Shown: positions 6,201-9,359 of the stretch, in pieces
How positions within the stretch are numbered: position 1 is the first letter of the stretch
Layout of the letters: each line of letters starts with the position of its first letter
DNA from: Desulfobacteraceae bacterium
GTDB lineage: Bacteria; Desulfobacterota; DSM-4660; Desulfatiglandales; Desulfatiglandaceae
Direction: 5' to 3'
Length of the DNA stretch: 9,359 bases
Assembly (NCBI GenBank): GCA_020349865.1
Contig: CP070700.1
Coordinates: forward strand, 1,956,291 to 1,965,649
Position numbers and translations under genes: made by a program
The notes under the pieces: generated by a model
Told to the model about the DNA's origin: nothing
The model's input: only the letters and a program-made list of their open reading frames with translations
The model's database searches: none

Positions 6201-6387
6201 ACACGCTGGCCAAGCAGCAAATTATAGTCTTTTAGGGCGTGATGAGGAGGCCAGAGCTGAAGTCGCAGAAGTCCTCATGATAAATCCCAAGTATTCTGCC
6301 GAGAATATTGCAAAAACCTTCCCCTACAAAAACCAAGCCGATAGGGAACGCTTTGTTGAAGCATTACGCAAGGCAGGGTTTAAGTGA
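3283..6387 (+). CDS. Membrane-anchored class III nucleotide cyclase with two tandem TolB_N/FlgO-like plus TPR modules
   Basis: The product is 1034 residues. Residues about 8-175 form a class III cyclase domain: Asp17 (LSADVAGYS) and Asp60 (DSPGDNMLAEF) are the expected metal ligands, and Asn120 and Arg124 (IYGDGVNIAARLE) are the expected transition-state residues. The substrate positions that are Lys and Asp in classical adenylate cyclases are Asp56 and Arg113. One transmembrane helix follows at about 198-217, preceded by WRRK, so the cyclase should be cytoplasmic and the rest periplasmic. Then come two copies of one module: PDKPSIAVLPF (237 and 641), a TolB_N/FlgO-like domain of about 140 residues, and roughly 200 residues of TPR helices. 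Relatives usually have one module and 600-700 residues. The start has a near-perfect Shine-Dalgarno GGAGGTGATCC. The TPR half probably senses a periplasmic partner or envelope state and controls cyclase output; this is inference. Confidence 0.92.
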   Translation: MAEGGFKRKLTAVLSADVAGYSRLMGEDEAETVKTLTAYRRIMGELIQQHRGRVIDSPGDNMLAEFASVVDAVQCAVAAQNEFKARNVELPENRRMEFRIGVNLGDVIEEESRIYGDGVNIAARLESLADPGGICVSKTAFDHIESKLPLGYEYLGEQQVKNIAKPVGAYRVLMEPRVTVAEVKEKEKAVPLWRRKSIVAGGVAIASVVIAALIWNFYSHRPTVEPASVEKMAYPLPDKPSIAVLPFVNMTSDAKQEYIADGITENIITALSKVPEVFVIARNSVFTYKGKPVKIKRVSEELGVQYVLEGSIQQSDSRLRITAQLIDATGGHHLWAERFDRNLNDIFVLQDEVTLNILSALRVEFTHGEQARVQETTNSLEAWGFLVKGLSHFESFTKDDNARAQELFERAVQVDPEYSYAWAMLGWTHWIDATFGYSESNSESFKKAVKIAQKAVELDDKLPDVHALLGGIYLFQRQYDKAIAEGQRAIALGPNIACNKAILARTMLFVGRFEEAVKLVKSAMRLNPHYPSWYSESLAMVYGVIGEHEKAIASYKELLDLRRNARGNIITPLLGLAANCIILGREDEARAHAEEVLEVNPDFSLEWFRKVNLFKNPSHLKPFLEALHKAGLPDKPPLLLPDKPSIAVLPFTNMSGDPEQEYFSDGITEEIITALSKTPKLFVIARNSTFTYKGKPVKMQQIGRELGVKYVLEGSVRKAEDKVRITAQLVDATTGHHLWAERYDRNIKDIFAIQDEITKKIITALQVKLTDGEQARVYEKGTNNLEAYLKVFQGREHSNRFNREANVLARKMYEEATALDPGYAMAYLRLSATHIMDIHYGSSQSPKQSLERAEELVHKALALDSTLAEAHAFLGRIYLAKRQYGEAITEGEHALTLAPNSAFVYAALAFSLRFVGRPDEAIPLFKKAIRLNPIPDSWYLTGLGGCYRTVGRYAEAISAYKQALNLSPDSALVHAGQAANYSLLGRDEEARAEVAEVLMINPKYSAENIAKTFPYKNQADRERFVEALRKAGFK
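3991..5175 (+). repeat. Internal module copy A of the cyclase gene
   Basis: This copy codes residues 237-631: a TolB_N/FlgO-like domain followed by TPR helices ending in EALHKAG. By my count about two thirds of the first 139 residues are identical to copy B, while many third codon positions differ. The duplication is therefore old and kept under protein-level selection rather than recent. Confidence 0.85.
5203..6378 (+). repeat. Internal module copy B of the cyclase gene
   Basis: This copy codes residues 641-1032, from PDKPSIAVLPF to EALRKAG near the C terminus, with the same domain order as copy A. The joint between the copies reads GLPDKPPLLLPDKPS, a short repeat of PDKP that may mark the fusion point. 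Confidence 0.85.
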
Positions 6388-6402
6388 GGAGAGTGTCAGT
6401 AG

Positions 6403-6422
6403 TATCCCAAGAAAATTGGATA
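6403..6422. terminator. Weak hairpin between convergent genes
   Basis: TATCCCAA (6403-6410) pairs with TTGGATA (6416-6422) with one bulged C and a 5-nt loop. It lies between the stops of the convergent cyclase (6387) and CBS gene (6466). No T run follows on either strand, so terminator function is doubtful. Confidence 0.25.
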
Positions 6423-6465
6423 GTGTTGGACCTTGAATAATAACCACAAGTATTATGCTGAAAAC

Positions 6466-7014
6466 TTAAGAAACATTGCAGCTCAACAAACTCTGCCTGA
6501 CGACTTCAAAAATATCGCCAAACCTCACAACTCCCGTAACCTTATTGTCATTATTTTTCACGACAAGTGGCTGATGGACACCCATAACATATAAATGCAA
6601 TGCTTTTTCAAGGATGTCTGTTTCTTTGATATATTCTATTTTTTCGGGTATATGCATTACATCGGTAACCTTTAACCGGCCGCCTCGCTCGCAAATGGTT
6701 TGCGTTGGTTCCATCCACAAATTAAAATCTTTGACTGCCTTCATGACAAACTCGGCAGTAAGCATGCCCTTTTTCTGTTGTTGTTCGACCTTTTCATAAT
6801 TAGGCTCCAAAACCCGAAAAATATCGATCATGGTTACTTTGCCTATAAAAACACCATTTGCGTCAACCACAATTGCATCTCGATGGGCATGTTCGTTCTC
6901 TGATTTCCGGGCTTGCTCCAAAGCCTGCAAAACCTCAACCAGGTTATCTTCTTCTCGAACTGCCACGTAATTCGAAATCGGTATCATTATCTCTTTCACT
7001 TGAATCTCATTCAT
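6466..7014 (-). CDS. Stand-alone CBS-domain pair protein
   Basis: This is a soluble 182-residue protein made of two CBS motifs, at about 6-70 (VKEIMIPISNYVAVREEDNL to GKVTMIDIFRVLE) and about 115-172 (LKVTDVMHIPEK to VTGVVRFGDIFEVV). A linker that may be partly coiled (YEKVEQQQKKG) joins them. CBS pairs bind adenine nucleotides such as AMP, ATP or S-adenosylmethionine and act as regulatory modules. No catalytic or DNA-binding domain is attached, so it should act on a partner protein. The ATG at 7014 follows AGGAG by 5 nt. It lies downstream of, and on the same strand as, the SLC13 permease gene, which makes that transporter a possible partner; the 343-bp gap argues for a separate promoter. 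Family call confident, role not. Confidence 0.88.
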   Translation of the reverse strand: MNEIQVKEIMIPISNYVAVREEDNLVEVLQALEQARKSENEHAHRDAIVVDANGVFIGKVTMIDIFRVLEPNYEKVEQQQKKGMLTAEFVMKAVKDFNLWMEPTQTICERGGRLKVTDVMHIPEKIEYIKETDILEKALHLYVMGVHQPLVVKNNDNKVTGVVRFGDIFEVVRQSLLSCNVS

Positions 7015-7357
7015 ATACTCTCCTATCTTGAATATGATTAGGGTGAGGGAGGCAAAAATAAACTTTTATTCATTGATTCTACATAGCACAATCGAGCTAA
7101 ATTGAACAATTATTTTTTTAACCCGGATTGTGAAATAAGATCCGCAGCGGTGCGCAGACTTGGCGATCAATAATAACCGCTATTCATACGCCGATATTAG
7201 GCATATGTTTGGTATTGGTGACATGCTCAAGACTTTTGCGTGCTTTAAATTCTGGTTTTCTCATTATTAGTTTAGAACGCTTGATTGGTTTTCAAAGAAA
7301 AGTATTGCAAGCCGTATCGACTCAGACCACTCCTTGACCTCCAGACCATCTGAGGTG
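7015..7357. other. AT-rich intergenic stretch between the permease and CBS genes
   Basis: No gene or clear terminator is seen. There is an inverted repeat, CACAATC (7087-7093) with GATTGTG (7126-7132), about 73 bp before the CBS start. Another, GACCATC (7344-7350) with GATGGTC (7373-7379), straddles the permease stop codon but lacks a T run. I found no convincing promoter for the CBS gene. Confidence 0.4.
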
Positions 7358-9199
7358 TTATCCTATACCATAGATGGTCGGCAGCAACCAAGAAAGCGTA
7401 ACCCACATTATCAGAAGCAGCGGCACCCCAATCCGGAGGAAATCGTTGAAGGTGTATTGCCCCGCGTTCATGACGAGAAGATTGGTCTTGTAGGCCATGG
7501 GGGTAGCATAGCTCATGTTGGCTCCGAACAGTACCGCAAGGACATACGGTTCGGGAGGTTGACCCATTTGGGTAGCAATGGAAACAGCGATAGGGGTGCC
7601 GATTACCGCTGCCGCATTGTTGGATACAATATTGGTGAGGATCCCTATTAAAAGCATCAGTCCACTGATCACAAAATTTGGCGATGCGCCTCCCGCCAGA
7701 GTCACAAAAAGTCTCGCCAAATAATCCGCACCGCCGGTCTTCAGCAGGGCCGTCCCTAAGGCCAGGCTCGCAGCTACGATAAGGATGACCTGCGCACTCA
7801 GGGCACTCGTAGCATCACGCCATTCCAGGCATCCGGTAAAGATCATCAATAGCGCCCCACATGGTGCGCTAATCGCAATCGGCAGCAACCCTAAAGCAGC
7901 CGTTAGAACGACGCCCACCATAATAAGCAATGCCACCGGTGCCTTTCGAGTGAAGGGCAGATCCATCGTGGCATCGAGAACAAGGAAATCCTTCGCTTTT
8001 TTTAGGCTGGCGATCTGCTCGCGGGGTCCCTGAACCAGAAGAACGTCCCCGGCCCTCAGCCGAATATCACCGATTTCGTCGTATACCTTTTCCAGGTGCT
8101 TGCCCACTCTGTGGAGAGCTAATATAATCAGCCCGTAGCGGTCCGCAAAGCGAACTCCGCTTAGGCTCCTTCCCTGAAGAATAGACCCTTCTATCACCAC
8201 CACTTCCGCGATCTGTTGATCTTCAGCCTTCAGGGGGTGTTCATCATCAACGGGCTTATCCTCTGAGTCCTCAGGATAGAGAGTTCCCTCGAGTACCTTT
8301 TCAAACTCCTTCAGTCGTTCGGGAGTATCCCGAACAATCAGGTGATCGCCGGCCTGGAGAATCACACTGGGAAGCGGCATTATGAACTTGTCAGGCCCGC
8401 GCTCCACACTCGTGATCTTCATGGAACCATCGGTCATCTTTATGGCTTCGGCCACCGTTTTGCCTTCAGCCGAGCTTCCTTCCAAAATGGCAAGATGGGC
8501 GGAGAAAATCCTGGGGGAGGTGTCTGCCAGACGCTGCTCCCTTTTAGGTATGATTTTTGGTGCCAGGAGCCAGAGATACGCTATTCCGACGCTCCCGGCA
8601 ATGACCGCTGGCATTAGGAAATCGAACATCTCCAGCCGTCGCAAGCCCATGCCTGCAGCCACGGCAACCACGAGCAGATTTGTGGAGGTACCGATGGTAG
8701 TGCACGTCCCGCCCAGCAGGGTGGCGAATCCCATGGGCATCAGAACTGAAGAGGCCTTCATACCTGTCCGGAGAGAAACGCTTATCAAAATTGGGAGAAA
8801 CAGAACGACAACGGGAACATTGTTGATGAAAGCGCTGATTAAGGCCGCGACTAAGAGCGTTAATAACAGGGAGATGTTAGGGCTGATCTTCCAGAGCCGA
8901 GCCAACGCTCTCCCCACCGGTTCCAGCGCCCCTGTGCGTACGATGCCCTGTCCGGCAATCATGAGGGCGCATACGGCAACCAATGCCTCGTGTCCGAAAC
9001 CGTGGAAAAAGTCCACGGCGTGCAGAACGCCTCCCTCTACCTGAAAAGGAAAAAGCTCGAAACCCACGGCCAGACATATGAGAACCAGGAAACTGGAGGA
9101 TTCCAGTGGAATCTTTTCACGCGTGAACAGGATAAGGGCAAAAACCGTGAGAAACAGCACTGCCAGGGCATGAACATTAGGGGGTGAAAGAGGGCTCAT
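7358..9199 (-). CDS. SLC13-family anion permease with two RCK_C-like domains
   Basis: This is a 613-residue inner-membrane transporter. Hydrophobic helices fill about 8-215 and 418-610. The first half has the re-entrant signature FINNVPVVVLFLPI (124-137) and TTIGTSTNLLV (168-178). The second half has the matching IVSNNAAAVIGTPIAVS (524-540) and SYATPMAYKTNLLV (563-576). Between them are two soluble RCK_C/TrkA_C-type domains (about 220-305 and 325-410), each ending in a GDHLIVRD or GDVLLVQG type strand. SLC13/DASS proteins import dicarboxylates or sulfate, usually with sodium; bacterial members with RCK_C inserts are often annotated as sulfate or general anion permeases. The substrate cannot be settled from sequence. 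The start at 9197-9199 is chosen because AAGGAG lies 9 nt before it and the first helix follows. An ATG at 9310 would add 37 residues, lie upstream of the likely promoter, and lacks a ribosome site. Confidence 0.9.
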   Translation of the reverse strand: MSPLSPPNVHALAVLFLTVFALILFTREKIPLESSSFLVLICLAVGFELFPFQVEGGVLHAVDFFHGFGHEALVAVCALMIAGQGIVRTGALEPVGRALARLWKISPNISLLLTLLVAALISAFINNVPVVVLFLPILISVSLRTGMKASSVLMPMGFATLLGGTCTTIGTSTNLLVVAVAAGMGLRRLEMFDFLMPAVIAGSVGIAYLWLLAPKIIPKREQRLADTSPRIFSAHLAILEGSSAEGKTVAEAIKMTDGSMKITSVERGPDKFIMPLPSVILQAGDHLIVRDTPERLKEFEKVLEGTLYPEDSEDKPVDDEHPLKAEDQQIAEVVVIEGSILQGRSLSGVRFADRYGLIILALHRVGKHLEKVYDEIGDIRLRAGDVLLVQGPREQIASLKKAKDFLVLDATMDLPFTRKAPVALLIMVGVVLTAALGLLPIAISAPCGALLMIFTGCLEWRDATSALSAQVILIVAASLALGTALLKTGGADYLARLFVTLAGGASPNFVISGLMLLIGILTNIVSNNAAAVIGTPIAVSIATQMGQPPEPYVLAVLFGANMSYATPMAYKTNLLVMNAGQYTFNDFLRIGVPLLLIMWVTLSWLLPTIYGIG

Positions 9200-9259
9200 C
9201 TCCCATAACTCCTTTTTTGTTAAAGCAAAGTAAGTCGATGCTACGATGATACCATTCTT

Positions 9260-9288
9260 GTATAATACATAAATCGCAGTATTTTCAA
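9260..9288 (-). promoter_or_regulatory. Probable promoter of the SLC13 permease gene
   Basis: On the minus strand TTGAAA (9288-9283) is followed after 17 bp by TTATAC (9265-9260); TATTAT at 9267-9262 is an alternative -10 with a 15-bp spacer. The transcript would begin near 9253, about 54 nt before the chosen ATG. It supports the 9199 start over the one at 9310. Confidence 0.45.
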
Positions 9289-9359
9289 CTATACCAACGA
9301 TATTCTTCAAAATACAACAGATTAGAGTTAAGACACAAGATGTTGGGATGCTTTAGTAT

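Noticed and set aside
8382..9044. Plus-strand open frame of 220 codons opposite the permease gene
   Set aside because: It is the antisense shadow of a clear SLC13 coding frame. Its product is low in recognisable structure and has no domain.
9200..9310. Longer permease start at ATG 9310 (37 extra residues)
   Set aside because: It has no ribosome site there, and the likely promoter lies downstream of it. The ATG at 9199 has AAGGAG at 9 nt and starts just before the first membrane helix.
1..9359. CRISPR arrays, insertion sequences, tRNA or rRNA genes
   Set aside because: I saw no regularly spaced direct repeats, transposase motifs, terminal inverted repeats around a gene, or tRNA/rRNA signatures on either strand.

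Overview
The window reads as part of a bacterial chromosome, most likely from an anaerobic member of Desulfobacterota (the former Deltaproteobacteria) or a relative. This rests on gene content: a cysteine-rich ferredoxin-type protein beside a MarR regulator, an SLC13 permease with RCK_C domains, and large cyclase/TPR proteins. I see no rRNA marker, tRNA, insertion sequence, phage gene or CRISPR array, so the taxonomic call is an inference. Several genes have clear sigma-70 type promoters (TTGAC(A/C), 17 bp, TATA-like box) and good Shine-Dalgarno sequences.

Layout. At the left edge (1-447, minus) is the first 149 codons of a soluble class III nucleotide cyclase with two zinc ribbons at its N terminus; the rest lies outside. 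After a gene-free stretch come two minus-strand genes that look like one regulated unit. A MarR regulator (2026-2493) is followed after 74 bp by a 361-residue winged-helix/iron-sulfur protein (866-1951), and the unit ends in a strong intrinsic terminator (800-830). Nearly identical 13-bp near-palindromes (GGTGTATATAC-A/C-C) lie on the marR -10 box and in the marR/iron-sulfur gap, which suggests autoregulation plus control of the iron-sulfur gene.

The centre is a plus-strand gene for a 1034-residue membrane-anchored class III cyclase (3283-6387). It has one cyclase domain, one transmembrane helix, and then two complete copies of a TolB_N/FlgO-like plus TPR module of about 400 residues. It is preceded by a sigma-70 promoter and a leader of about 150 nt. 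That leader holds two hairpins, the second terminator-like, and a 28-codon upstream frame with its own ribosome site. The upstream frame's stop codon lies inside the very strong Shine-Dalgarno of the cyclase gene. This leader is the most unusual item in the window and looks like an attenuation or coupled-translation device; it does not match a riboswitch class I can name.

At the right, two minus-strand genes encode an SLC13-family permease with two RCK_C-like cytoplasmic domains (7358-9199) and, downstream, a stand-alone CBS-domain protein (6466-7014). They may form an anion transporter and a nucleotide-responsive partner, though a 343-bp gap separates them. The stretch 2598-3093 contains open frames that may be remnants of a decayed gene.

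All readings were made by eye from the sequence. Family assignments rest on motif recognition, not on a search.
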